In this document: positions 21,080-28,997 of the stretch, one piece after another | Layout: each line of letters starts with the position of its first letter | Position numbering within the stretch: position 1 is the first letter of the stretch | Virus record (IMG/VR): IMGVR_UViG_3300042988_000546 | Span: 1 to 35,053 of that record | From: a virus | Length of the DNA stretch: 35,053 bases | Reading direction: 5' to 3' (one strand) | Translations under genes and position numbers: made by a program | The notes under the pieces: generated by a model | The model's database searches: none | What the model was told of the DNA's origin: nothing | The model's input: only the letters and a program-made list of their open reading frames with translations

Positions 21080-21514
21080 TTATTTAATTGATATTTTGTG
21101 AGTAAATGTTAAGTTTCTTTGTACTATTTGACTAACGCCATCATTCAACCCTTCCAGCGTTATATCTTGTTCTAAATTTGTCGACACTATTTGTAAGTCG
21201 CTATCGCTGCTTACTAATGTGTTAAAAGTTTGCGGGTGTATCGTTTGCAAAATCACACTTGCCACATCATCCACACTTAACCCGCTGTTATTATTCTGTT
21301 GCTTGCTAACTACTTGCAAAGTGATTGCATGTTCAACACCTTTGCATGTAATTGAATTGTCACCGAAATTCTGTTGCACCTGAATTAACACATATAAACT
21401 AGCTGTGCTATTATGTGGTAACTGCTTGTTGTAAATAGGGCATGATAATACAGCTAGCGGCGTTTCTAACGCTGCTACATACTGCTTTCTTATCTCCTTA
21501 TTTACGTCCTTCAC
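21080..21514 (-). CDS. Tail terminator / tail completion protein
   Basis: The 144-residue protein (MKDVNKEIRKQYVAALETPL..) has the alpha-beta layout of siphovirus tail completion proteins: an N-terminal helix with an ALETPL turn, central strands (SLYVLIQVQQNF) and a VDDVASVILQTIHP helix. Position between the gp10-like and tube genes matches. It likely caps the tail tube for joining to the head. It overlaps the gp10-like gene by 17 bases. Confidence 0.7.
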   Translation of the reverse strand: MKDVNKEIRKQYVAALETPLAVLSCPIYNKQLPHNSTASLYVLIQVQQNFGDNSITCKGVEHAITLQVVSKQQNNNSGLSVDDVASVILQTIHPQTFNTLVSSDSDLQIVSTNLEQDITLEGLNDGVSQIVQRNLTFTHKISIK

Positions 21515-21923
21515 TTTCGATAATTATTTTTAATCTTTTCTCTAAATCCTTTGTTTCTGTTTTCGTTGCTGGGAAAACATAAGGTCGTGCTGGTAAATTC
21601 ACTTGCTTTACTCCTTTGCCTTTAAATTGTATCGCATAATCTTCTAACCCTTGCGGTACATCTACTAACGCACCTGTACCAAATTCAACATAAGCAGCGT
21701 AGTTGGCATTGACTTTAATTTCTTTCTCAAAAGGCTTATCTGCTACGCTAATTGTTTGCCTTAAATTACCAACGTCAACGGGTGCATTTTGCTTTGCTTT
21801 CGTTGCTATCCTATTGGCCGTTGCACTCATTTCAGCATCTATTTCTTGCAAAGCATCTACAGACAAATCTTCTAGCTTATTCAGCAAGTCGCTAATGCCT
21901 TTTATCTCAAAACCTTTAGCCAT
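21498..21923 (-). CDS. HK97 gp10-like head-tail connector protein
   Basis: The 141-residue protein shows the gp10-family pattern: an N-terminal helix with GISDLLNKLEDL, then KAKQNAPVDVGNLRQTI, NANYAAYVEFGTG and LPARPYVFPATKTE. All of these are conserved phrases of the family. It acts in head-tail joining or tail assembly. It overlaps both neighbours by a few bases. Confidence 0.85.
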   Translation of the reverse strand: MAKGFEIKGISDLLNKLEDLSVDALQEIDAEMSATANRIATKAKQNAPVDVGNLRQTISVADKPFEKEIKVNANYAAYVEFGTGALVDVPQGLEDYAIQFKGKGVKQVNLPARPYVFPATKTETKDLEKRLKIIIESEGRK

Positions 21924-22236
21924 TTTCAGATGCTATCAATTTTATAAACCGCCTATTGCCTTCGCTTAATTCTTGTGGTTCGCCAATGATTGTCATTTTA
22001 CGCCCTTCGTAGCTTACCAAAGATCCATTAGGTATTTGCACGTACCTTAAATAAATCTCGTAAGTGTTCCTTTCGATATTCTGCCCTTGCAGAAACAAAG
22101 CCTTATTGCTAACAGGCTTCACATAAGCCCAATAGCTACCAATAGCAGCGTAATTACTAGTAACCCCGCCATATTGATCTTTGATATTGCTAGGTTGCTC
22201 AACTGTTATACGTCTATTTAACTGGCCTATTTTCAT
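21916..22236 (-). CDS. Head-tail adaptor (SPP1 gp16-like)
   Basis: The 106-residue protein starts MKIGQLNRRITVEQP and includes DQYGGVTSNYAAIGSYWAYV and a FIKLIASENG end, the common form of the head closure/adaptor family (phage head-tail joining protein). It sits between the gp6-like connector and the gp10-like gene, as expected, and closes the portal after packaging. Confidence 0.85.
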   Translation of the reverse strand: MKIGQLNRRITVEQPSNIKDQYGGVTSNYAAIGSYWAYVKPVSNKALFLQGQNIERNTYEIYLRYVQIPNGSLVSYEGRKMTIIGEPQELSEGNRRFIKLIASENG

Positions 22237-22757
22237 TACAAAAAGAACTCGTTAAAAACCCTTCTATATGATGCTAAATACGCTTTTGCTTGTGGGCATA
22301 ATTCACGCTCTAATACATCGCCTCTATGTTCATACATCCACGCTACTTGTGCCTTTAGTGCGTTCAAAAAAACCTCTGGTAAAGCTTCATAGCCTGCTTC
22401 GTATGTAACTACTAAGTAATCACTCATAGGGCTAATAAGCGTTATGTATTGATTGCCTTTTGTGGCAATTGTAACGCTATCACCTGCCTCGTTTACAACG
22501 CTCACAATATCGCCGTGTATGCCTAGTGGCAACTCGCTATTACCGTTACTATTGTCAATTACAGCCACTACTTCACGCCTTGCAAACCCAACGTTACTAT
22601 ACACTTCAAGCATGTGCCTTGCGGCCTTTATCATTGAAGTGATTACAGTATCATCAGCTGTAGTATCTATACGAGCATAAGCCTTTGCATCTGATAACGT
22701 CAAAGGTTCTACTGCAACAGTGCCATAATTGATTTCTAGTACTTTATTTTCGGCCAT
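22236..22757 (-). CDS. Head-tail connector (gp6-like)
   Basis: The 173-residue protein has LTLSDAKAYARIDTTADDTV (about 19-38), IKAARHMLEVYSNVGF and a C-terminal helix pair (LPEVFLNALKAQVAWMYEHR), typical of gp6-like connectors that form a ring below the portal. It directly follows the major capsid gene after a hairpin. Confidence 0.85.
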   Translation of the reverse strand: MAENKVLEINYGTVAVEPLTLSDAKAYARIDTTADDTVITSMIKAARHMLEVYSNVGFARREVVAVIDNSNGNSELPLGIHGDIVSVVNEAGDSVTIATKGNQYITLISPMSDYLVVTYEAGYEALPEVFLNALKAQVAWMYEHRGDVLERELCPQAKAYLASYRRVFNEFFL

Positions 22758-22764
22758 ATTATGT

Positions 22765-22792
22765 AAGGCTAGGGTTATTACGCCCTAGCCTT
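22765..22792 (-). terminator. Hairpin between the major capsid and connector genes
   Basis: AAGGCTAGGG (22765-22774) and CCCTAGCCTT (22783-22792) form a perfect 10-bp stem with an 8-base loop in the only sizeable gap of the head operon. It has no long U-tract on the minus strand. It could partly end transcription or protect the 3' end of the capsid message, favouring high capsid expression. Confidence 0.6.
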
Positions 22793-22805
22793 GTTTAGTT
22801 ATAAA

Positions 22806-23993
22806 TTAGGCGATATTACCAAAGTCACCCTTCACAAAAGCACCATCGTGGTAGATAGGCAAGGCAACACGGCCTTCAATACGAACAGTAATTTTGTTGC
22901 TTCTAACGTTGGTTGAATCTTGCTCGAAGAACTCAACACGTGGAGCTTCTCTAGTTAACAATTGTGCACCATTTACCCAGTCGCCAACCAAGAAAGTATC
23001 AGCCGCAATTGCGTTAGATTTGTACACAGGTACACCATACACAAATAACTGGCCGTTAATCATTTGTACAACAGATGGTAAATCATACTCACCGCTGCCA
23101 GACGCTTTATTTTTGGCAATATTGTTATAATCCACAGGATTTAACAAGATACCGTTGGCATAGTATTCAGTTGTTTCTAATTGCGTGATTGCATCCATCA
23201 ATTGCTCAATATCAGCAGTTGCAGTTGATGTAGCACTAGTAGCAGCTGTTAACAACCCTCTTAGGTTAGGGCTTGTGCCATTACCAGAAAGTATCTGAGC
23301 ATCTTCGGCATTTAGGTATTTTTCTACTAAACGGAAGTTTAAGAAAGAACGCATACCCTCAACATCATCAAGCATCTTTTTAGACATAACTAAAAAGCCT
23401 GCGATATATTGGGCTGGTACTGATGCCTCAGTAAAATCAATGTCGAATTGCGATTTTGCTGCACCTTCAGCTACTGTTGCTAAATCGCCTTCGCCGCCAC
23501 TTTCTTTCATAAAATCAAAAGTAGACTTGCTCATACTACCGCCCGTCAACAAACTGCGAACGTGCAAGCGGCGGCTAGGTAGCTGGATAATGCCGGGGCG
23601 AACATCGGCTACAGTAGTATCGGCTGTAGGGAAATTGTTTGAAAAGGTCATGTCAGCAACGGCTTTCAATTCCATTGAAAACTTATTGCCTTTACTAACT
23701 TTCTGAATATCGCTGAAATTTTCAGTGATACCGTCTAAAATTAAATCATTAACAGACTTTTTCTGTAAGTCTTGCTTTTTAAGCAATTGACTTGTACTTT
23801 TCAAAGTTTCACGCATTTCGTTCACATTGCGTTCTACTTGGTCAACCTTTACAAAGGCGTTTTTTAGCTCTGTAACTTGATTTTCAACGGCTTCAATTGC
23901 CTTGATTCGCTCATTAGCGGCTTTAATTTCGGTGGTAGCAGCTTCTAGTTTTTGTGCTGCTGACTTCACCTCTAATACTAATTCATTTTCCAT
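22806..23993 (-). CDS. Major capsid protein (HK97 fold)
   Basis: The 395-residue protein has an N-terminal coiled-coil (about 1-95; rich in Lys, Glu, Ala, a scaffold-like delta domain removed by the protease). The HK97 capsid fold follows: PGIIQLPSRRLHVRSLLTGG, AKSQFDIDFTEASVPAQYIA, AEDAQILSGNGTSPNLRGL, and a C-terminal FFEQDSTNVRSNKITVRIEG strand. It forms the icosahedral shell. The start overlaps the stop of the protease gene by one base. Confidence 0.95.
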   Translation of the reverse strand: MENELVLEVKSAAQKLEAATTEIKAANERIKAIEAVENQVTELKNAFVKVDQVERNVNEMRETLKSTSQLLKKQDLQKKSVNDLILDGITENFSDIQKVSKGNKFSMELKAVADMTFSNNFPTADTTVADVRPGIIQLPSRRLHVRSLLTGGSMSKSTFDFMKESGGEGDLATVAEGAAKSQFDIDFTEASVPAQYIAGFLVMSKKMLDDVEGMRSFLNFRLVEKYLNAEDAQILSGNGTSPNLRGLLTAATSATSTATADIEQLMDAITQLETTEYYANGILLNPVDYNNIAKNKASGSGEYDLPSVVQMINGQLFVYGVPVYKSNAIAADTFLVGDWVNGAQLLTREAPRVEFFEQDSTNVRSNKITVRIEGRVALPIYHDGAFVKGDFGNIA

Positions 23994-24712
23994 TAGTATG
24001 TATTAGTTTTTAAGTTAAATAATGATAGTGCCAGCTTCAAGTCTTTATAGTCTGGCTCAGTGCTTACCTCTTTAAGCGGCTGAGTAGTGCTAGTATCTTG
24101 TGTAGCTAGTGCTGTGTGTAATTGCTTAATGTGATAATCAATTGCCTCGAAAACGTCTTCATTTTCAAAGCGGCCATCTTTTAAAAGCTTCTCAAACTTT
24201 AAAATTCTGTTGTTGATATGTTCAGCATCAAATAGGCTTTTTTTATCGCCTAAAGAATATTTATTAGAACCCCATGTAACAGTGCTACCTTCAAATATCA
24301 TGCTTTCCTTAATGTATCTTACACCGCCTTTCTTTTCGTCTTTTATTGTTATTGTGCCCGTGCTTTGTTCATCAATTGCCCCACTTTCGTAAAGTAGTAG
24401 CATATCTTTTCCATAGCTAGTAGGCGTTATTTCACTCTCGAACCTTAGACCATAATCATCTTCATACACCTTTAAAGCACCTTTTTTAGTGCCGCTAAGT
24501 ATAAGTACAGGGTTGTGTTGATATAGGTGCTTAATTCGGCTGTAATTTTCCTGTAATGACTTTTTAAACGCACCTTTTAAAACCACATCGCCATCGGAAT
24601 CTAAAACATTAAAAACACTAAAATAGCCAACAACTTTACCGCCTTTCACATCTACGTCGGTAATGATATTATGCTCTGTTGTGGAGTAAGACTTGTATTC
24701 AAGTTGGCGCAT
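23993..24712 (-). CDS. Prohead protease (HK97 U35 type)
   Basis: The 239-residue protein contains GYFSVFNVLDSDGDVVLKGA (about 31-50), the catalytic His region KHLYQHNP (about 61-68) and the Ser/Thr region EQSTGTITIK, the order seen in HK97-type prohead proteases. It removes the scaffold-like region of the capsid protein during maturation. The C-terminal third is helical and linker-like. The ATG is only 66 bases from the divergent plus-strand gene. Confidence 0.85.
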   Translation of the reverse strand: MRQLEYKSYSTTEHNIITDVDVKGGKVVGYFSVFNVLDSDGDVVLKGAFKKSLQENYSRIKHLYQHNPVLILSGTKKGALKVYEDDYGLRFESEITPTSYGKDMLLLYESGAIDEQSTGTITIKDEKKGGVRYIKESMIFEGSTVTWGSNKYSLGDKKSLFDAEHINNRILKFEKLLKDGRFENEDVFEAIDYHIKQLHTALATQDTSTTQPLKEVSTEPDYKDLKLALSLFNLKTNTY

Positions 24713-24716
24713 ATCC

Positions 24717-24724
24717 CAAAGTTC
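24717..24724 (-). promoter_or_regulatory. Possible weak promoter for the protease-capsid genes
   Basis: On the minus strand GAACTTTG lies 4 bases before the protease ATG, with a TTTTTG about 21 bases upstream. It departs from TAnnTTTG at the TA. It is back to back with the stronger plus-strand promoter, which would allow joint control by the ribbon-helix-helix-like protein. Confidence 0.3.
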
Positions 24725-24742
24725 GCACGTAATAAAAAGCTA

Positions 24743-24773
24743 TTGCAAAAACAATTACTTTGTACTACATTTG
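24743..24773 (+). promoter_or_regulatory. Bacteroidota promoter (TTG...TACATTTG) for the plus-strand operon
   Basis: TTG (24743-24745), 20 bases, then TACATTTG (24766-24773) fits the TTTG/TAnnTTTG pattern. Only five bases separate the -7 element from the ATG at 24779, so transcription should begin at or next to the start codon, giving a leaderless message. Confidence 0.65.
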
Positions 24774-24778
24774 TAATC

Positions 24779-24967
24779 ATGGATAAAAACAATAAACCAG
24801 ATAGCATAAGGCTGCTAGATACGAAGGAAGATGCACTACGTATCTGCCACCTAGAAGATAGAAGTCTAGGTTATATTGTAAGGCAAGCGTTACGGGAGTA
24901 CACACAACGCTACTTTGCCGCTATGAACGCTCCTTATCAACAACGAATGAAAATCGAAAAGAAATGA
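24779..24967 (+). CDS. Ribbon-helix-helix-like regulator on the plus strand
   Basis: The 62-residue protein (MDKNNKPDSIRLLDTKEDAL..) has a short strand region followed by LEDRSLGYIVRQALREYTQRYF, very like the two helices of Arc/CopG-type ribbon-helix-helix repressors (..SLGYIVRQAL..). It is the first of the only two genes on the plus strand, with its own promoter, and sits inside the head operon. It may repress its own promoter and the divergent protease/capsid side. The frame is open upstream but the ATG fits the promoter. Confidence 0.7.
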   Translation: MDKNNKPDSIRLLDTKEDALRICHLEDRSLGYIVRQALREYTQRYFAAMNAPYQQRMKIEKK

Positions 24968-25119
24968 TACACCTACACCTAACTTACATTTTAATTATTA
25001 TAATAGTAGCACTAGTATGCTATATTATCGGTGTTTACAATGGCTTTAAGATTGGTTTCAAAATAGGCATTAATGATGCTAAAAAAGAAACTAATGAATA
25101 TGAATTTATAGCCAACTAA
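24964..25119 (+). CDS. Small single-span membrane protein, second gene of the plus-strand operon
   Basis: The ATG at 24964-24966 overlaps the TGA of the regulator gene (ATGA). The 51-residue product has an N-terminal membrane segment (YILIIIIVALVCYIIGVY) followed by a charged tail (GINDAKKETNEYEF). The TAA at 25117-25119 overlaps the convergent MuF-like gene by 4 bases. With the regulator it looks like an independently expressed accessory unit, perhaps for superinfection exclusion (inference). Confidence 0.65.
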   Translation: MIHLHLTYILIIIIVALVCYIIGVYNGFKIGFKIGINDAKKETNEYEFIAN

Positions 25120-25931
25120 GGTAACTGCACATACGGCAATTGCTCGGTTCTAATCAATCTACCGTTAGCATCTCTACGTGGCTCAAAGCCTACGGTACAC
25201 CTACAATTAATAACATTAGCGGCACTAGCTTTAGGCTGTGCTGGCTGCATCATAGGCTCACCACTTACAATAAAAGGTTCATCCATAGCAACCGTTACAC
25301 CATTCATGTGTAAGTGGTCTGTTTTGTCACGGGGTATTCTACGTGTCCTATTATCTTGTGCTGAAATCCAAACTTTGTCCATTACTAACCCGCTCTTTTT
25401 AGCACCCTGTACAGCCCCTACATTAGCAGCTTTAGCAGTTTCGGTACGTACTATCCGCTCCGCTCTTATGCGTGGTATTTGAGCATCTCTTAGCCTTTCA
25501 GCAATCTTTATATAACCATCGCCATTCTGTATGCCCCTAGTAATAATCTGCTGTATAATTTGCCTTGTATAGTTATCAATAGGCAACACTGCTTCGGTTA
25601 ATAAGTTGCTTTGGAAATATTGCTCTATAAACGTCACCAAATCATTGTAGAACTCAATATCTATACTTTTGGCCGTCTTAAATCTTTTAAACCAATACCA
25701 GCCCCATTGTGTTCCAGCTTCGATATACACCTGCTTCAATGCTTGTGCCATCTCAGCGGTTGATAACGGCATAATACCAACCTCGCTAACTCTACCCGCT
25801 GCAACTAAGTTAGCGGCCTTATTCATGTCGCCTTGCAGAATATCCCTAATCGCTGCCCTGTGCTTTCTCGCTACCTTGCGAATCAGTACGTTGTATTTCT
25901 GTTGGTGTCTGGCAGCTTCTTGCGTAGTCAT
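25116..25931 (-). CDS. MuF-like minor head protein
   Basis: The 271-residue protein has a helical N-terminal half and the head morphogenesis pattern at the C-terminus: RIVRTETAKAANVGAVQGAK, KVWISAQDNRTRR, HLHMNGVTVAMDEPF and NVINCRCTVGFEPR. This matches the Mu gpF/SPP1 gp7 family. These proteins bind the portal inside the prohead and help assembly or DNA exit. It follows the portal and a small overlapping gene. Confidence 0.85.
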   Translation of the reverse strand: MTTQEAARHQQKYNVLIRKVARKHRAAIRDILQGDMNKAANLVAAGRVSEVGIMPLSTAEMAQALKQVYIEAGTQWGWYWFKRFKTAKSIDIEFYNDLVTFIEQYFQSNLLTEAVLPIDNYTRQIIQQIITRGIQNGDGYIKIAERLRDAQIPRIRAERIVRTETAKAANVGAVQGAKKSGLVMDKVWISAQDNRTRRIPRDKTDHLHMNGVTVAMDEPFIVSGEPMMQPAQPKASAANVINCRCTVGFEPRRDANGRLIRTEQLPYVQLP

Positions 25932-26040
25932 AAATCCATTTTATTAGTTGTTGGCGGGTATATTCTTTTTGAGCTTTTATAAGGCTGCAATCGCTTGCCT
26001 TATGTGGTATAGCCCTTATTGCTATTTCTTCGGGTGTCAT
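25846..26040 (-). CDS. Small hypothetical protein between portal and MuF-like genes
   Basis: The 64-residue protein (MTPEEIAIRAIPHKASDCSL..) starts with an ATGA overlap to the portal stop and runs 86 bases into the MuF-like gene. Its N-terminal two thirds lie outside any other gene and look like genuine coding sequence. The C-terminal tail is polar and low-complexity. No family is recognised. Confidence 0.6.
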   Translation of the reverse strand: MTPEEIAIRAIPHKASDCSLIKAQKEYTRQQLIKWIYDYARSCQTPTEIQRTDSQGSEKAQGSD

Positions 26041-27464
26041 AGTTGCATGTTGTTACCTAGCACATCATTAGGCATATCAATAAGGCCAGCATCTTCAATC
26101 GGCAAGTAGCCTTGTTTGATGTACACTTTATTTACTAGTTCATCAGGTAAATCGTTTATTGTTATATTAAGCCTTTCTGATACGTCTTTTAGCGAAACCA
26201 TAGGACTTGCGGCCAACGCTTGTGCCGTCTTTAGCATATCGGCCTGTAACTCTGGGATAGCAGTAATATCAACGTCTAGGACTGTTTTATACTTGCTCTT
26301 AAATTGCGGTGCTGCGTGCTTATTCAATTGGTTGCGTAAACTGTAAGCCTCTGGTAATGCTGCATTAGTGTAAAGGCGTTTGATCTGCTCTTTAACGTTG
26401 CTTTCGGTGCTTGCTTCGTTGTTATTAAGCAGTATGTCGGAAATCCCAAACACGTTGCAATATTGGCTCAAAGTAAATCTTCTACCTTCTAAAATATCAA
26501 GGTCAACGGGCGAAAGTCCAACCCTTGCCACAACTGGCTCGCCTGGCACTAACTTAAACTTACCCCTATTCTTGCTGCCAGCTGCTTCGGCATCCCATTT
26601 CTCTTTAATCTTACCCATCAACTCAACGCCTGCTTGGTCTGCTGTGATACCTTTGTTACCAACAAAAGCAGCGGGTCCACCATTCTGGAATTGTGCCACT
26701 TGACTGTTAGCAGCTTCATTATCTTGTGTGATTTCCTTCATCAGCACTTGCACGGGCGACAAACCCCACAGCTCATCCCCGTTGCTAGTGAATTTAGGGT
26801 TGAAATATCGCAAGTGTATAATTTCATCTAGCGTAAACTCACGCAAGCCGTTCAAATTGTATTCATAGCCCAAAATAACTTTAGGGTAAACATTCGTAGT
26901 AGCTACTATACTTGTATACTCTGGCGGCAAGTGGTACAATGCCCACAGCTTATCATTCAAGTCTTTAGCCTTATACATTAGGCTATTACCTGTTGATAGC
27001 TTGTACACATATACACCCGTAAAAAATTCTTGCGTGTCTAAATTAGGGTTGATATTATCAACGAAAGTCTGCAACTCACTTTCGGGCACTAACTCATATG
27101 CCTTTTTGCTCAACTTATGCCAATCTTCAGCGTAGTTATCTGAATAGTTATTCAACGCAAGGCTTTTCAACTGTCTTGCTGCTTTTTCATCCTTAATCTC
27201 GTAGGCACACATCGGTATCATAGCTGCTGTCTTAGCAATTAACCTTTGTACGCTGTATATGCCTGCGTTGCTTGCGTAGCCTATGTTAATTTGGTTAGCC
27301 TTATCAAATGCACCGTAAATCGGTTGAGCATTAGCCACCATTCGTAAAGGGTTGCTAGCATTTAGCTGTGCTTGTAACGTTTCTTCGAGTAGCCTCAACT
27401 GTTGCTCGGTGGTTAACCCCTTGCGTTCAAACTTTATATCCCAATTTAAAAAAGGTATCTTCAT
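26037..27464 (-). CDS. Portal protein (HK97 family)
   Basis: The 475-residue protein shows the portal pattern: YASNAGIYSVQRLIAKTAAM near the N-terminus, TGNSLMYKAKDLNDKLWALY, then DEIIHLRYFNPKF followed by LWGLSPVQVLMKEI (about 210-236), and a C-terminal PLMRSL-like helix region. It forms the dodecameric ring through which DNA is packaged. It overlaps the terminase by one base. Confidence 0.9.
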   Translation of the reverse strand: MKIPFLNWDIKFERKGLTTEQQLRLLEETLQAQLNASNPLRMVANAQPIYGAFDKANQINIGYASNAGIYSVQRLIAKTAAMIPMCAYEIKDEKAARQLKSLALNNYSDNYAEDWHKLSKKAYELVPESELQTFVDNINPNLDTQEFFTGVYVYKLSTGNSLMYKAKDLNDKLWALYHLPPEYTSIVATTNVYPKVILGYEYNLNGLREFTLDEIIHLRYFNPKFTSNGDELWGLSPVQVLMKEITQDNEAANSQVAQFQNGGPAAFVGNKGITADQAGVELMGKIKEKWDAEAAGSKNRGKFKLVPGEPVVARVGLSPVDLDILEGRRFTLSQYCNVFGISDILLNNNEASTESNVKEQIKRLYTNAALPEAYSLRNQLNKHAAPQFKSKYKTVLDVDITAIPELQADMLKTAQALAASPMVSLKDVSERLNITINDLPDELVNKVYIKQGYLPIEDAGLIDMPNDVLGNNMQL

Positions 27465-28642
27465 TATAAGTCAATTGTAAAGTAATCAAATGCAAATTTT
27501 GGCTTGCTCAGATGGCTGTGTATGGCGTACCTCATGCTATCTGTTAAGTGGTCGTTTATCTTAACAGGTTCTTCTAGTATATTATCATCTTTATCTTTAC
27601 GCCACTTATAACCTGCTAATTCTCTTTGCAAGTTACTACTATTTTTAGTTACAAATAAATTGTAGCTTTTCACCGATAAAATACCAGCCCATACATCTTT
27701 ATCGGACTTTTGCACATTGAACCCATATCGGTATAGTTCTTCAATACTTTTCGGCTCTGCACTATCGCAATAAATAGGTGACGAACCTAAGTTAAGGCTT
27801 TTTAAATACTCGCCTAAATCCGATAGTGTCATACCGCTGCGATACAGCACTTCATCCACATACACGCTATTATCGTACAATTCTACTCTAGTCATGGCCA
27901 TAGGTGCAGTATAGCCAAAGTCAAGGCCATAAATAACCTCGCCTTTATTGGGCAATTCATCTACTATCTTCCAGTGTGTATAAATAAGTTCTTTAGCTGC
28001 ACCTCTTTGGCCTAGCCCGTACACCTTCCACATAAAATCATCTGGCAGTAACTTGTACCCTTCTATGTAGTTTATCTGGTTTTGGCTAAGGTTTTGTATA
28101 TTATCTAGGTAAGTGCTATGTATCTTTAAGTTATTAGGGTTATCGGCCACCTCGTAGCACCAGCAATTGAAATCTGCAGGGTTCAAGTCAATGATACTAG
28201 TCTTAACAGTACGCATCGCTAACTGGTCGAATAACTGCTTACTAATTAGGTTAGCCTCATTTACAAATAAGTAATCTCTACGTGGCCCCCTTGCCTTACC
28301 TTCATCTTCAAGCCCTACAAATTCAATATAGCTACCGTTAATAAAATTGTAAGTAAAATTCGTAGCGGAGTAGTGTTCATCGTTGTATATCTCCCATTGC
28401 CTCATTATGTTGGTAAAGTCACGAATACAACCTCTTTTAAGGTGTGGGAGGCTATGCGATACAATGCTTATGCGTGTCTTTGGTTCATTTACTGCAATGT
28501 AGATAAGTAGCTGCAATGTGCTGTATGTCTTGCTGCTACTACTACCGCCTTCACTAACGATAATAGGGTATCCTTGTTGGATACCCTTGTAAAGCCTTGT
28601 AAAGACTACAGTTGGTTTTATTTGGATGGTTTTTCTACTCAC
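27464..28642 (-). CDS. terL: Terminase large subunit
   Basis: The 392-residue protein has the ATPase Walker A EGGSSSSKTYST (about 31-42), Walker B YLFVNEAN (about 124-131) and the RNase H-like nuclease acids in YGLDFGYTAP, IYCDSAEPKS and DHLTDSMRYAI. It is of the PBSX-like terminase type. It powers DNA packaging and cuts the genome. It overlaps the small subunit gene by 8 bases. Confidence 0.95.
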   Translation of the reverse strand: MSRKTIQIKPTVVFTRLYKGIQQGYPIIVSEGGSSSSKTYSTLQLLIYIAVNEPKTRISIVSHSLPHLKRGCIRDFTNIMRQWEIYNDEHYSATNFTYNFINGSYIEFVGLEDEGKARGPRRDYLFVNEANLISKQLFDQLAMRTVKTSIIDLNPADFNCWCYEVADNPNNLKIHSTYLDNIQNLSQNQINYIEGYKLLPDDFMWKVYGLGQRGAAKELIYTHWKIVDELPNKGEVIYGLDFGYTAPMAMTRVELYDNSVYVDEVLYRSGMTLSDLGEYLKSLNLGSSPIYCDSAEPKSIEELYRYGFNVQKSDKDVWAGILSVKSYNLFVTKNSSNLQRELAGYKWRKDKDDNILEEPVKINDHLTDSMRYAIHSHLSKPKFAFDYFTIDL

Positions 28643-28994
28643 TTGGTAACACCAGCTCTATTTTTGGCATGTTTATTTCACCGCTGTGTTCGGTCTGTAC
28701 TTTTTCAATATAGCCCCTATCCTTTGCTTGCGTTTTGAGGTAAAAGATGATTGAAGTAGTATCACCGTCTTCAATCTTTTTCATCAACGCATCTTCTACA
28801 ATGTCTGTTTTTTCTTCCTTTAAAGAATATACAGCCGACTTAAATTCTTCATCATTCTCAAGCCATTGATAAAAAGTAGCACGGCCTACATTGCAGTCTC
28901 TTAACGTTTTACTAATATTAAATCTATTTTTTGGCAATGTTTCGAGCATCGCTTTTTTTGCGTTTATCGTTCGCAACTGTTCAACTTGACTCAT
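28635..28994 (-). CDS. terS: Terminase small subunit
   Basis: The 119-residue protein has an N-terminal helix-turn-helix (KTLRDCNVGRATFYQWLEND, about 29-48) and helical oligomerisation region (KTDIVEDALMKKIEDGDTTS), then FYLKTQAKDRGYIEK, a phrase typical of small terminase subunits. It recognises phage DNA for packaging. It sits just before terL in the order of transcription. Confidence 0.85.
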   Translation of the reverse strand: MSQVEQLRTINAKKAMLETLPKNRFNISKTLRDCNVGRATFYQWLENDEEFKSAVYSLKEEKTDIVEDALMKKIEDGDTTSIIFYLKTQAKDRGYIEKVQTEHSGEINMPKIELVLPSE

Positions 28995-28997
28995 AAC

